Positions 1 to 10,852 of a stretch of DNA of 64,000 nt are shown here, one piece after another. Position numbers and translations under genes: made by a program. The stretch lies in assembly GCA_030533445.1 (NCBI GenBank), contig CM060081.1, positions 18,882,111 through 18,946,110 of the forward strand. Direction: 5' to 3'. The stretch's first letter is position 1; every line of letters begins with the position of its first letter. The stretch comes from Cyprinodon diabolis (lineage: Eukaryota; Chordata; Actinopteri; Cyprinodontiformes; Cyprinodontidae). Under the pieces are notes generated by a model, which was not told the origin of the DNA, ran no database searches, and was given only the letters and a program-made list of their open reading frames with translations.

Positions 1-310
1 GAATAGACCTGAAATATTTTGAAAAAATATTGATAGACCCAGTCCTAAACAATGAAGTGCATTGCTTGTGAACAATGAACTGATATGCCTGTCAACAGGT
101 GCAGAAGTCTGACTGAACATTTCCTGAGGATTACAGTAAACACCAGATTCTAGTGATTCCAGCTGAGTGTTGCTCATCAACATTTTAGTTCAGGAGCTTC
201 ATAAGCTTTATTTACTTGTTTTATTTACTAATATAAACATACATAAACATACATACATAAACACGTATATATATTTATATACACACACACACACACATAT
301 ATATATATAT
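1..310. mobile_element. Left half of a Tc1-type MITE, cut by the window edge and by later insertions
   Basis: This stretch is clearly similar to 20590..20770: both contain CAGAAGTCTGACT followed by AACATTTCCTGA and ACATTTTAGTTCAGGAG, then a TA-rich tract. The second copy continues into a right end that matches 6355..6475. So 1..310 and about 6355..6475 are two halves of one non-autonomous element, split by about 6 kb of later insertions in its internal TA/CA tract (240..310). The left TIR lies outside the window. No coding sequence is seen. Confidence 0.7.
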
Positions 311-1289
311 TAGGGCTGTCAGTTTTAAAGCGTTATTAACGCGTTAACTGTTAGACTGTTAGACTATAACGCCGACATTTTTTTTAACGCACGTTAATCG
401 CGCATCAAAACAAACGCACCGTGCGCTTTTGTTCTTTATTTTTCCGCAGCGCTCGCTGTACTGTTTGTTTTACCCTCGGCGCTTTCCGTAGCTTCAGGAA
501 CGCTAAGTTTTGGGAGAGACCGCAGCATAACAGACCCGTGCTTTGAATGAGCAAAAATGGCCAGCAGACAAGGTATCCTGAATGATAAGTTTATTTTAAA
601 GTTATCCCAGAAGGCTGTCTTGACAAAACCTGAGTCCTATGTCTATGTTTTCCAGAAGAAACGAGCGTCTCACTGGCTTAGTGCCAACAAGACAAAGAAA
701 TAAATTAAGTCATGTGGAATGCACTGCTGCTGCAATTCCTGTTCAGACCAAAGGAATATTAAAGCATTTTGAATGTTCTACATGTAAAATGTTATGTTGT
801 TGAGATGACTGCAAAGCCCAGTTATTGTAAATTTGTTTGATTTATTTATTATTTTGTGAGTAACTTCATTTTATTTGAATTAAGTCTGAATTTCATAACG
901 GAATGTGCACTTTATTTTAACAGTACATCTTTATTTTTGTCCTATGTTTGAGAAAAAACTTAATTTTATGGAGTTCTTTGAAGTACTGTTTACTGTTCTG
1001 TAGTTTTGTAATTTTTTTTTTACAATTTTTGAATAATTATTGGCCGGAATTTAAACCAGGATATTTTTATTCTAGTTTTTTAAAAGTGCTTTAAAAAAAT
1101 AATTAAAAAAACTTATTGTATAAGCAAGTTTTTTTTACATTATTGCACATTTGCATTTTTTAAAATGCCAAAATAAAATAAATAAATTAAAAAGATAAAA
1201 TATGCGATTAATTTGCGATTAATCTTGAGTTAACTGTTGATATTATGCAATTAATCGCGATTAAAATTTTTAATAGTTTGACAGCACTA
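311..1289 (+). mobile_element. hAT-type non-autonomous transposon, TIR TAGGGCTGTCA
   Basis: The left end TAGGGCTGTCA and right end TGACAGCACTA (reverse complement TAGTGCTGTCA) form TIRs. These extend imperfectly into a region rich in TTAATCGCGATTAA-like motifs. The flanks at 303..310 and 1290..1297 are both ATATATAT, consistent with the 8-bp duplication of hAT elements, although the target is itself a TA repeat. An ATG at 557 opens a degenerate stretch beginning MASRQGILNDKF. It resembles, from memory, the start of BED-finger hAT transposases of fish, but no catalytic region is present. The element is about 980 bp and therefore non-autonomous. Confidence 0.8.
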
Positions 1290-1355
1290 ATATATATATA
1301 CACATATATATGTGTATATGCATATACATATATACATACATACACACACACACAT

Positions 1356-1435
<80 letters not shown>

Positions 1436-1492
1436 GCATATACAGATATACATACATACACACACACACATACACACACACACACACACAAT
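1290..1492. repeat. TA/CA compound microsatellite
   Basis: A run of TA dinucleotides flanked on both sides by CATA and CA repeats. It continues the TA tract of the MITE interrupted at 310/1290. Both strands give long open frames of alternating Tyr/Ile or Cys/Val, which are repeat artefacts. Confidence 0.95.
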
Positions 1493-1497
1493 GATAA

Positions 1498-2516
1498 ATG
1501 ATGGTCCAACTAAACGCTAACTGGATGGAATAGCATGCGACGTAAGATGCTTTGGTAGCCATGCTGGTTCAGTATGCCTTTATTTTGAATAAATTCCCAA
1601 CAGTGTCACCAGCAAAGCACCCCCACACCATGACACCTCCTCCTCCATGCTTCACGGTGGGAACCAGGTGTGTAGAGTCATTCGTTCACCTTTTCTGCAT
1701 CGCACACACAGTGGTTGGACCCAAAGATCTAAAATTTGGGCTCATCAGTCTCATGTCCATTCCTTTGTTTTTTTTAGCCCAAGCGAGTTTCTCACGCTTG
1801 TTGCCTGTCCTTAGCAGTCAATCCTAGCAGCTATTTTACCATGAAGGTCTTATTCACACAGTCTTCTCTTAACAGTTGTTCTAGAGATGTGTCTGCTGCT
1901 AGAGGTCTGTGTGGCATTGACCTGGTCTCTAATCTGAGCTGCTGTTAACCTGCGATTTCTGAGGCGGGTGACTCAGATTAACTTATCCTCCGCAGCAGAG
2001 GTGACTCTTGGTCTTCCTTTCCTGGGGCTGTCCTCGTGTGAGTCAGTTTCTTTGTAGCGCTTGATCGATTTTGCGACTGCACTTGGGGACACTTTTAAAG
2101 TTTTGCCAGTTTTTCCGACTGACTGACCTTCATTTCTTAAGTAATGATGACCACTAGTTTTCTTTACTTTGCCGCTTTTTTCTTGTCATAATACAAATTT
2201 TAACAGTCTATTCAATAGGACTATCAGCTGTGTTTCCACCTGACTTCTGCACAACACAACTGATGGTCCCAACCCCATTTATAAGGCAAGAAATCCCACT
2301 TAATAAACCTGACAGGCGACACTTGTGAAGTGCAAACCATTTCCGGTGACTACCTCTTTAAGCTCATCAAGAGAATGCTAAGAGTGTGCTAAGTAGTAAT
2401 GAAAACCAAAGGGGGCTACTTGAAAGAACCTAGAATATAAGACATATTTTCAGTTCTTTCACACTTTTTTGTTAAGTATATAATTTCACAATTGTATGTT
2501 ATATATGTACTGTATG
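1498..2516 (-). mobile_element. Tc1-like transposon remnant, transposase region on minus strand
   Basis: On the minus strand this reads as a decayed Tc1-type transposase gene. The probable start ATGACAAGAAAAAAG lies at about 2188, and the helix-turn-helix part follows at roughly 2150..1900. The plus strand shows phrases typical of fish Tc1 copies, such as CCATGCTTCACGGTGGGAACCAGG at about 1645 and TGATGGTCCCAACCCCATTT at about 2262. The 5' flank of the element (2290..2500) is recognisable, and the sequence ends in TGTACTGTA at about 2514, but most of that TIR is deleted. The other end stops near 1498 inside the transposase region. Frameshifts and the truncation leave it inactive. Confidence 0.8.
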
Positions 2517-2723
2517 TTTTATATATATTAGGGGTGCACAATATAATCGGCCCCCTATCGGTATCGGCCTGTATCGGCCTTAAAACTGAATATCGGACAT
2601 CGGCCACCCCACCGATATTAAACCCGATATATAATCAGCTTCTGAGTTTCTAAAGTCTAAAAAATATATATATATTACTTCTTCTTCTTACTTCTTTTTT
2701 ACAGACTTAAAAACTTTTAAAGA

Positions 2724-5700
2724 CTCGTACTCATCGTCTCCCGCTTTATCCGGAACCGGGTCGCGGGGGCAGCAGACTAAGCAGACTTCCCTCTCCGCAG
2801 ACACCTCCTCCAGCTCTGCTGGGGGAAGCCCTAGGCGCTCCCAGGCCAGCCGAGAGACATAGTCTCTCCAGTGTGTCCTGGGTCATCCCCTGGGCCTCCT
2901 CCCGGTGGGACGTGCCTGGAACACCTCCCGAGGGAGGCGTCCAGGGGGGCATCCGAAGAAGATGTCCGAGCCACCTCAACTGACTCCTCTCGATGTGGAG
3001 GAGAACCGGCTCTACACTGAGCCTCTCCCGAATGACCGAGCTCCTCGCCCTATCTCTAAGGGAGAGCCCAGCCACCCTGCGGAGAAAGCTCATTTCAGCC
3101 GCTTGTATCCGGGATCTCGTTCTTTCGGTAATGATCCAGATTTCATGACCATAGTTGAGGGTAGGAACGTAGACCGACCGGTAAACTGAGAGCTTTGCCT
3201 TTTCGCTCAGCTCTCTCTTCACCACGACAGAGCGGTGCAGCGTCTGCATTATTGCAGCAGCCGCACCGATCCGTCTATCGATCTCCCGCTCCATTCTTCC
3301 CTCACTCGTGAACAGGACCCCAAGATACTTGAACTCCTCCACTTGAGGCAAGGACTCTCCTCCAACCTGAAGGGGACAAGCCACCTTTTTCCGGTCGAGA
3401 ACCATGGCCTCGGATTTGGAGGAGCTGATTCTCATCCCGGCTGCTTCACACTCGGCTGCGAACCGCCCCAGCGCACGCTGTAGGTCTTGGCAGGAGGGAG
3501 CCAGCAGAAATACGTCATCCGCAAAGAGCAGGGACGAGATCCGCTGTTCCCCAAACCAGACCCCCTCCGGTCCTTGGCTGCGCCTAGAAATCCTGTCCAT
3601 AAAAGTTATGAACAGGACCGGTGACAGAGGGCAGCCTTGACGGAGTCCAACATGCACTGGGAGCAGGTCCGACTTAATGCCGGCAATGCGAACCAGACTC
3701 TTGCTCCGATTGTGCAGAGAACGGATGGCCCCTAATAAAGGGCCCCCGACTCCATACTCCTGGAGCACCCCCCACAGGGCAGCACGAGGGACACGGTCGA
3801 ATGCTTTCTCCAAGTCCACAAAACACATGTGGACTGGTTGGGACAACTCCCATGAACCCTCAAGCACCCTGCAGAGGGTGTAGAGCTGGTCCACCGTTCC
3901 ACGGCCAGGACGAAAACCACACTGCTCCTCCTGCAGCCAAGGTTCGACAATCAGCCGGACTCTCCTCTCCAGCACCCTGGCATAGGCCTTTCCGGGGAGG
4001 CTGAGAAGTGTGATTCCCCGATAGTTACACCCTCTGGTCCCCCTTCTTGTGGAGGGGAACAACCACCCCAGTCTGCCAATCCAGGGGGACTGTCCCCGAC
4101 CTCCACGCGATGTTGAAGAGACGTGTCAACCATGACAGCCCGACAACATCCAGAGCTCTGAGATACTCAGGACGGATCTCGTCCACCCCCGAAGCCTTGC
4201 CACCGTGGAGTTTTTTGACAACCTCGGTGACTTCAGCCTGGGTGATGAACGAATCCAGCCCCAAGCACCTCATCTCTTCTTCCCCCACAGAAGGCGTGTC
4301 TGTCGGGTTGAGGAGATCCTCAAAGTATTCCTTCCACCGCCTGACAATATCCTCCTTCAAGGTCAGCAGCTCCCCACTCCCACTGAAAACAGTGTTAGTG
4401 AAGCACTGCTTTCCCCTCCGGAGGCGCCGGAAGGTTTGCCAGAATCGCTTTGAGGCCAACCGATAGCCTTTTTCCATGGCCTCTCCGAACTCCTCCCAGG
4501 CCAGAGATTTTGCCTCTGCAACCGTTCTGCTTCAGGAGTCCCACAAGCCAGCCAGGCTCGATAGGACTCCTTCTTCAGCTTGACAGCATCCCTTACTATC
4601 GGTGTCCACCACCGAGTTCGGGGATTGCCACCACGACAGGCACCGCAAACCTTACGGCCACAGCTACGGGCAGCTGCATCGACAATAGAGGCAGAGTATA
4701 CAATCCCATTCGGACTCCATGTCTCCAACCTCCCTCGGAACCTGAGCGAAGCTCTCCCGGAGGTGGGAGTTGAACACGTCCCTGACCGAGGGCTCCACCA
4801 GACGTTCCCAGCAGACCCTCACTACACGTTTGGGCCTGCCGAGTCTTTCAGGCTTCCTCCTCTTCCAGCGTATCCAGCTCACCACCAGGTGGTGGTCGGT
4901 GGACAGCTCCGCCCCTCTCTTCACCCGAGTGTCCAAGAAATGCGGCCGAAGATCAGAAGATACGACTACAAAGTCGATCATCGACCTTCGGCCTAGGGTG
5001 TCCTGGTGCCAAGTGCACCGATGGACATCCTTATGCCTGAACATGGTGTTCATTATGGACAATCCGTGACTTGCACAGAAGTCCAATAATTAGACACCAC
5101 TCGGGTTCAGAGCTGGGGGCCCGTTCCTCCCGATCACGCCCCTCCAGGTGTCCCTGTCGTTTCCCACGTGGGCGTTGAAGTCTCCCAGCAGAATGATGGA
5201 ATCCCCGGGAGGGGCGCTTTCTAACACCCTCCCCAGGGATGCTAAGAAGGCCTGGTACTTCGTACTTCCGTTCGGCCCATAGGCCGAAACAACTGTCAGA
5301 GTCCTCCCTTCAACCCGAAGGCGAAGGGATGCGACCCTCTCGTCTACCGGGGTGAACTCCAACATGAGACGGCTGAGCTGGGGGGAGACAAGCAGCCCCA
5401 CCCCTGCCCTCCGCCTCTCCCCGCGGGTCACTCCAGAGTAGAAGAGTCCAGCCTCTCTCAAGGAGCTGGGTTCCAGAGCTGGGTTCCAAAAACCCTTATG
5501 ACGAGGACTAAAATGAGGCACGTGACGTCGCCAGGTATAGCGGAGCCGGGACCCCACCCTGGAGCCAGGCCTGGGGTTGGGGTTCATCGGCGAGCGCCTG
5601 GTGGTCAGGTTCTTCCTCGCGGGACCCGGCCGGGCCCAGCCCAAAGGAGCGACGCGAGGCCATCCCCCAGTGGGCCCACCACCTGCAGGGGGAACCATGA

Positions 5701-5764
5701 GGGACCGGTGCAAAGGGGATTGGGCGGCAGCCAGAGGCGGAGACCTCGGCGACCGCGGGCGCTC
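2724..5764 (-). mobile_element. Nearly full-length RTE-like LINE retrotransposon, inactivated
   Basis: The element is bounded by a perfect 10-bp duplication, CTTTTAAAGA, at 2714..2723 and 5765..5774, so it inserted by target-primed reverse transcription into the surrounding hAT element. It is about 3.04 kb, GC-rich against AT-rich flanks, and encodes on the minus strand an endonuclease followed by a reverse transcriptase. The 5' end (about 5764) begins with a GC-rich untranslated segment. The 3' end near 2745 encodes LLSLLPPRPGSG. Assignment to the RTE clade (Expander-like) is from memory of the protein motifs and the short length. Several frameshifts and one in-frame stop make it non-functional. 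Confidence 0.85.
2746..5713 (-). pseudogene. LINE endonuclease/reverse transcriptase pseudogene
   Basis: The single ORF of the LINE is now broken into at least four frames. 5713..5090 holds the N-terminal endonuclease half, with LLGDFNAHVG (catalytic Asp/Asn motif) near its end. A TAA at 5092..5090 interrupts it, in what should read GV-LLLDFCASHG. 5086..4664 continues the same frame with the C-terminal endonuclease motifs SMIDFVVVS and STDHHLVVSW. Frameshifts follow near 4700 and 4450. 4477..4025 carries the linker and first reverse-transcriptase motifs (GGKASGVDEIRPEYL, VPLHKKGD). Another shift leads into 4062..2746. That segment contains CGFRPGRGTVDQ, the catalytic FVDLEKAFD block, GLRQGCPLSP and the active-site FADD box at about 3520, then KYLGVLF. 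A last shift near 2960 disturbs the C-terminus. It cannot make an intact protein. Confidence 0.88.
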
Positions 5765-5929
5765 CTTTTAAAGATGAGGGAAAAAATATTGATACATTAA
5801 AATATCCCAATATCTTCATATGCTGATATATTGCCATTTAAAAACACCATATCAATCTCTTTTACTAATGAAATATTGCTATATGTCATCGTTATGCTAC
5901 GAAATATCCCGAAAATTCACGAAATGTTG

Positions 5930-6120
5930 CCATATTTTTATATGTTGATATATTGACACGGTATCGATCTATTTTACTAACAAAATCTCACAAGAATTTG
6001 CAAAATATCACGAGAGTTTGTAACAGAACAATGAAATTTCACGAGATTTTGAAAGTAAAATAGATCGATACCGCGTTTTTAAAAATTAATTTGATATCAG
6101 CATATGAAAATATATTTGAG
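5930..6120. repeat. Long imperfect palindrome inside the hAT element
   Basis: The block GGTATCGATCTATTTTACT (from 5960) is repeated in inverted orientation as AGTAAAATAGATCGATACC (to 6072). Flanking arms continue the match, including ATATGTTGATAT on the left against ATATCAGCATAT on the right. The spacer contains CACGAGAGTTTGTAACAG. It could extrude as a cruciform or mark a small MITE nested in the larger one. Confidence 0.7.
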
Positions 6121-6280
6121 TATATTATTTTTCAAAGTGTCAGAAATGGACAACAAAGCTGCTATTTTCAATGACTACTTATTTGTGTCCAGCTTTAACA
6201 TCGGTATCGGTTATCGGCTACATGAGTTTTAAAATATCGGTATATCGGATATCGGCCAAAAATCCCAATATCGTGCATCC

Positions 6281-6283
<3 letters not shown>

Positions 6284-6354
<71 letters not shown>
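6284..6354. repeat. TA microsatellite
   Basis: About 35 uninterrupted TA units. It is the right-hand continuation of the TA tract of the host MITE, into which the hAT/LINE composite was inserted. Confidence 0.95.
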
Positions 6355-6359
<5 letters not shown>

Positions 6360-6475
6360 AAACAATGTCACGATTTCTATTTTTTTTTAATATTGCCAAT
6401 TTCATTTCTTTTACTGGCTGCTGATTTTTATTCGTCTTTAATTAAAGGGTGTGTTAACTTTGAAGCACCACTGTA
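6355..6475. mobile_element. Right half and right TIR of the interrupted Tc1-type MITE
   Basis: AAAGGGTGTGTTAACTTTGAAGCACCACTGTA matches the right end of the copy at 20401..20927. Its reverse complement reads TACAGTGGTGCTTCAAAG, a Tc1-type terminus followed by the TA target at 6474..6475. Together with 1..310 it makes one split element. Confidence 0.7.
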
Positions 6476-9400
6476 TGTATTATTTTTTTTTATTACTTTT
6501 GACCCAATGACATTTTCCAATGTGGTGGTTTTGTGTCTATTCGATTCATCAACAGTGTAGAGTCTGTGGGAGCGGGTAAGGCTCCAGCTAGGAGAACTTA
6601 GTAGAGCTTTGGAGGTGGGAAAAAAGTTGTGGATTGCTTAATGGTTGTTATTTTTAAGAGAAAACAAAAAAGAGAAATGTACAAATTTATTTGAGATATA
6701 AAAAAAAAAACAACTAAAAAAACAAGACCATACACAAAAAATAAATATGTCAAAAAAATAATACCAAAAACAATCAGTTTTTTTGTTACTGCTTAAACTC
6801 GAAGTAAAAATCTAATCTGAATAATTGTTAATCACTAAAAAACACCAATATGAAACACAATAATTGCTTTTATTTATAAAACTCCAAGCCAGTTTATTAC
6901 TTTGCCACCCTAATGTTCATTTCATTGCTAAGTTGCTGCTCATTTACTGTCTGAAGGCTCTGTGTATGCAACATGACAATAAAAGTTGTCTAAGGCTATT
7001 TGCCAGCTCAAAAATAATTTAGGTTGGCACTGCTTTAGTTTCCTCATGTTGACTAACCATGTGTTCTTAGCGGAAGGTATTTACTAATAATAAAATGTGT
7101 GTTTTTTGTACAGGGTGAGAAGAATTTCTTTCAGCCAGCTGACTGGCAGTCAGAAGCACTAGGTGGGGGAGGGTCAGTCTAGCTTTGGTCTATGCTTTAC
7201 CAAACAAACTCCAGTAAATCTGTAACTTCCTGTGGCATCTCATTAAATGTACTTAAACCCTAGTGGTTTTTAAGCAACAACATTTTAAGCTGGACATAAA
7301 CTGTATAATTCTTTAGGCCTCACAGTGTGTTCTGTAGTATACAGGGGGTAACGAGGGGCAATCAGCCTCTCATGACCACCTTCCGATCAGGAATCTTAAA
7401 GTCTAGAGTAAATCAAACATGTTTGAAAATCAATCTGCCCTCGTAAGGTGTTAGTGAGAAAATCCTGCTGTTGCAGCAGAGCTATGAGCCGATTAACCAG
7501 AGCCTCATAAATGGCACACGTGAAAACAGAGTTCCTCTTCTTCCAGATTGATAAGTTCGACCAGCACCATCTCTCAGCGCTGAATCCTATGTCTGGTTCT
7601 TAGACGTACAATGTGAGCAGTTAGATAACATCAGTGCGTCGGGCCACACAGTGTGAGAACATACACCGTGAGCTGTGAACTTTTAAACCCTGCGATTTCA
7701 TCGTACAGTTTGAGCTGTAGCTGAGTACAATGATTAAAAATATCGTACGATGTATGCCCGGCTTTGGACATTTGGTACATTTTCATAATAATAACCAGCT
7801 AATCCTCACTACATAGATCAGAATTTATCTAAAAAAAGCCAAAGTGGCAATTAGTTTGTGCTCTCTGAGGCTGCACTTAAAAAACGCCCCGCAGAAAAAC
7901 AAATGTTATTTTTCTCTCCTTAGAACAAAAGTGAAAATGGAATTTGAGCTGCCAAGCTGCCAAAAATGTGCAGTGACACCCCAGGAGAAATTGCTTTGTG
8001 AGCTGATGCTGACTTGACTGCACCTTGCATAGCTGTTAGTGTTTATTAATGCCATGCCTGACTGTGCTTCCATCCATCCTTCCACCCCTCGGCAAAGGGC
8101 GCGTGAATCACTCTAAACAACACATGCCTGACATCAAGATATAGTGCCAGAGGATGACACGGAGATAAAACAAATTGTGAGGGGAAGTGCATGCCTGTGT
8201 GTTACTGCGTGGATTGTTCAGTCGTTTGGAAGCTTCGCTGCTCGAAGGGAAACATCAGGCCTCCAATGAAAAGAAGCTTTTGAATATGGCAGAGTGGCTG
8301 CCAGCGCTGTGACTCCAGTCAATGAGACAGTCATCCACTTGGCTGGGAGAAAGCTCCCAATGCAGCTGACCTCCTCCGATCCACAGTCAAAGCTTCACTA
8401 TGTGGGATAGATGACTTCATCCTGACAGGATTTATCCCTAACCTGGTTTTAATCTTTACCTTCCACATGATACATTTTACAGTATGACAAGAAACGAAGC
8501 GGCGCTAGAGACAGCCGGCTGAGCTGTGTCACATATGAGGACTGACAGACTGTATCACCTCAGCGCAGCGCAGGCATCAGAAAGTGATTTTATTACAGCC
8601 TCCAATGGAGACAACCAACAAAAACAGAGAACTGAACCTGGAGGTCATGTAAAACTGAAAAACGAAACAATATTACTCTAAGCAGTAAGGAAACAGAGCT
8701 ATCTGATTCTAGTAATGTAATAACTTTAACTTAAGGAAGAACAGCATCAGGGTATCAAAACTAATGTAAAACTAAAATGTAAAACATGACCTAACTGCTT
8801 TTATTAATAAAAAAAAACACCAATTATTCCTACAGCTTTTCACATCAATCAAACGATTACGATATCATCAGTCATTTTAACTACAGTGTGTAACTGTACT
8901 TTAAAGACCTTTAAGCCAAGCCTAACGCAGGGTTTCAACTTTTGAGGGAAGCAGATTATTTAAGAATCATGCTTTTAAAATAAAGAAAACGTCACAGTTT
9001 CCATCCACGTTAGTTTTTCTCTTTAACTAAGCCAAACAGTACCTGGCATGGCTAAATGTCAGATGAGTAAAATCTCACCTAGCTCAAATTGAAAGTGCCT
9101 TAAATCTGATAACTAGTGACAATTTCCTAAGACATGAAGATTATTGTAGCAGGGCTTACGGTGGTAAATCAAATGTAATCATATGTACAGAATGTTATTG
9201 TCTTTACTGTTGCTTAACAATGCCAAAAACTCAGAACAGTGATCCAGACTTGTGGCTTGTGAACACGGGGCTGTCGCTGCCACTCTGGGCCTGTGAAGGC
9301 ACCTCAGAGTGCTGCCTCCGATCAGCCTGCAGCGCTGGCTGAGCTCCAGATGCCAGGCCTTGGCCTAGTGCTCTAATGAGTTACAGATTGGAGCTCTGTG

Positions 9401-10789
9401 GTGTACATGTGTCAGGATGATGCCACGGGCCTACTGAAAAAACAGTGGGAGAGGGGAGGGAAAGAGAGCCGACGGCTTCTCCCCGTCCTGTCAGCGAAAG
9501 CTTGGCCCCTGGATTGTGTCACATCACGCTTCCCCTCAACAGACCGCAAATGAAGGATGTGAAGAGCAAACGCAAGGAGGGGGGGGTCCTCTCCGACTTA
9601 AAAGGTCTTTCACCTAGTAGACTAAAACGTTATCTTTGACCCGGTGATGCCCTTTGTGAGGGGTGGACTCTGCAGTTTAAAAAAAGAAGAGAATAAAAAA
9701 GAAAAGACGATGCTTTACCAGGAGATCATTTAAATTCTTCATTATAAGGTAGAGTCTCTGTTCCACAAGTAAAAAAACAAAAAACAAAAAAAAAAACATT
9801 AAAGTAGCTTCTAATTTATTAATGAAGACCAGTGAAAACAGCTTTCATTGTCTTTTTGCATCTGGATTAAAAAAGGTAGTGTTGATAAACAAGAACTAGA
9901 TCTTTCTATAAATAATGCAGATTATTTAAGCATAGGTTAGGATCAGATATCTGTGTTTCTTTTTGCATGCAGGAATTAAAAATAGAAAAACAGCAGGTTG
10001 ATTAAAACCCAGATCAAAGAGGGTCAAGAAGTGGAAAATTCTGAAAATTGAGCTTCTTGCCTTTTGCATGAGCAGGCGAGTCTGTTAATAAAAAGAAAAA
10101 TAAAAACAATAAAATGATCAATTAGTTAAGCAGAAAACTAATGTTTCAATTGCTTCTTAATTAGAGGATGAAATTGATGCAATACATCCCAAATGATGTG
10201 CAATGTCAGAAAATATATTGGCAGATTTCTGAGGGTGCGAGACAGAGTTTAACTTTGAGCAAATAATAGGAAGGCTGCCTGGAATAAAATAGGATCTGAA
10301 TGTTTCTTATGTTTCACACAGGAATACAAATTATCATTAAAGAATTAACCTAAATGAATCTAAAATTGATTAATCTTATCGATTAAATAACAATTAATTT
10401 ATAAGCGGCCAATTTTTTAAAGGCACGACTTCATCTCCAACTAACTTTATGAGCTCTCTTTCATCTTTTTGTCTAAAGAAACAAGCAGAGCTTTTCTATA
10501 TAAGTTTTTTTCTTACTAGCCAGACCAAACCAATGGAGCTAGTTAACAATGACCTTCTCTAACATAGAGATTATTCATTTATCAGTGATTCCATGTTCTC
10601 TTTCTTTTTCCTCTCCACCTTCACTGCATGCTCAGTGTGAGGGATTACAGCAGGGTCAACAGCACTATGAAAGTGAATGTTTACTGTTGCGACATTTTCA
10701 TCCAGGAAGATCGTGTTCTGCAAAGTCAATGACTCGACCCAATCAGCCGGGTTTCATTAGACAGAAAACTTGGAACCACTCTGTAGGAT
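6476..10789. other. No gene seen; probable foxp1 intron
   Basis: AT-rich single-copy-looking DNA without a convincing exon, RNA gene or delimited transposon. Short A-rich tracts occur around 6690..6760 and 9770..9800. Sub-stretches near 8020..8580 and 9230..9620 are richer in GC and look non-repetitive, so they may be under constraint. That is only an impression. The 64-codon frame at 9445..9639 has no recognisable domain. Confidence 0.5.
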
Positions 10790-10852
10790 TTACCTGAGAT
10801 GACATGGGTTGTGAATTGGTGCTGTATAAATAAACTGAATTTGAACTTTGAA
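10790..10852 (+). mobile_element. 3' tail of a LINE or SINE
   Basis: GAGATGACATGGGTTGTGAATTGGTGCTGTATAAATAAACTGAATTTGAA has the form of the common fish retroposon tail (a tGTGAaTTGGcGCTaTATAAATAAA block followed by short TGAAT-type repeats). The body upstream (about 10620..10790) is too diverged to classify. A 5'-truncated, old copy in the plus orientation is the simplest reading. Confidence 0.5.

Larger units (their letters stand above)
2529..6283. mobile_element. hAT-type element (TIR TAGGGRTGCACRATAT) interrupted by a LINE
   Basis: The left end TAGGGGTGCACAATAT and right end ATATCGTGCATCCCTA are inverted repeats, followed inward by TATCGG-rich subterminal motifs on both sides. The flanks 2521..2528 and 6284..6291 are both ATATATAT, giving an apparent 8-bp duplication inside a TA repeat. 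After removal of the LINE at 2724..5764, about 700 bp remain. No transposase fragment is recognised, so it is a non-autonomous (MITE-like) member. The right half holds a long internal palindrome (see 5930..6120). Confidence 0.8.

Noticed and set aside
1208..1562. Several overlapping open frames of Tyr/Ile/Cys/Val/His repeats on both strands
   Set aside because: They translate a TA/CA microsatellite; any frame through it stays open.
2905..5800. Many plus-strand frames opposite the LINE
   Set aside because: Shadows of the GC-rich minus-strand retrotransposon ORF; none has domain content.
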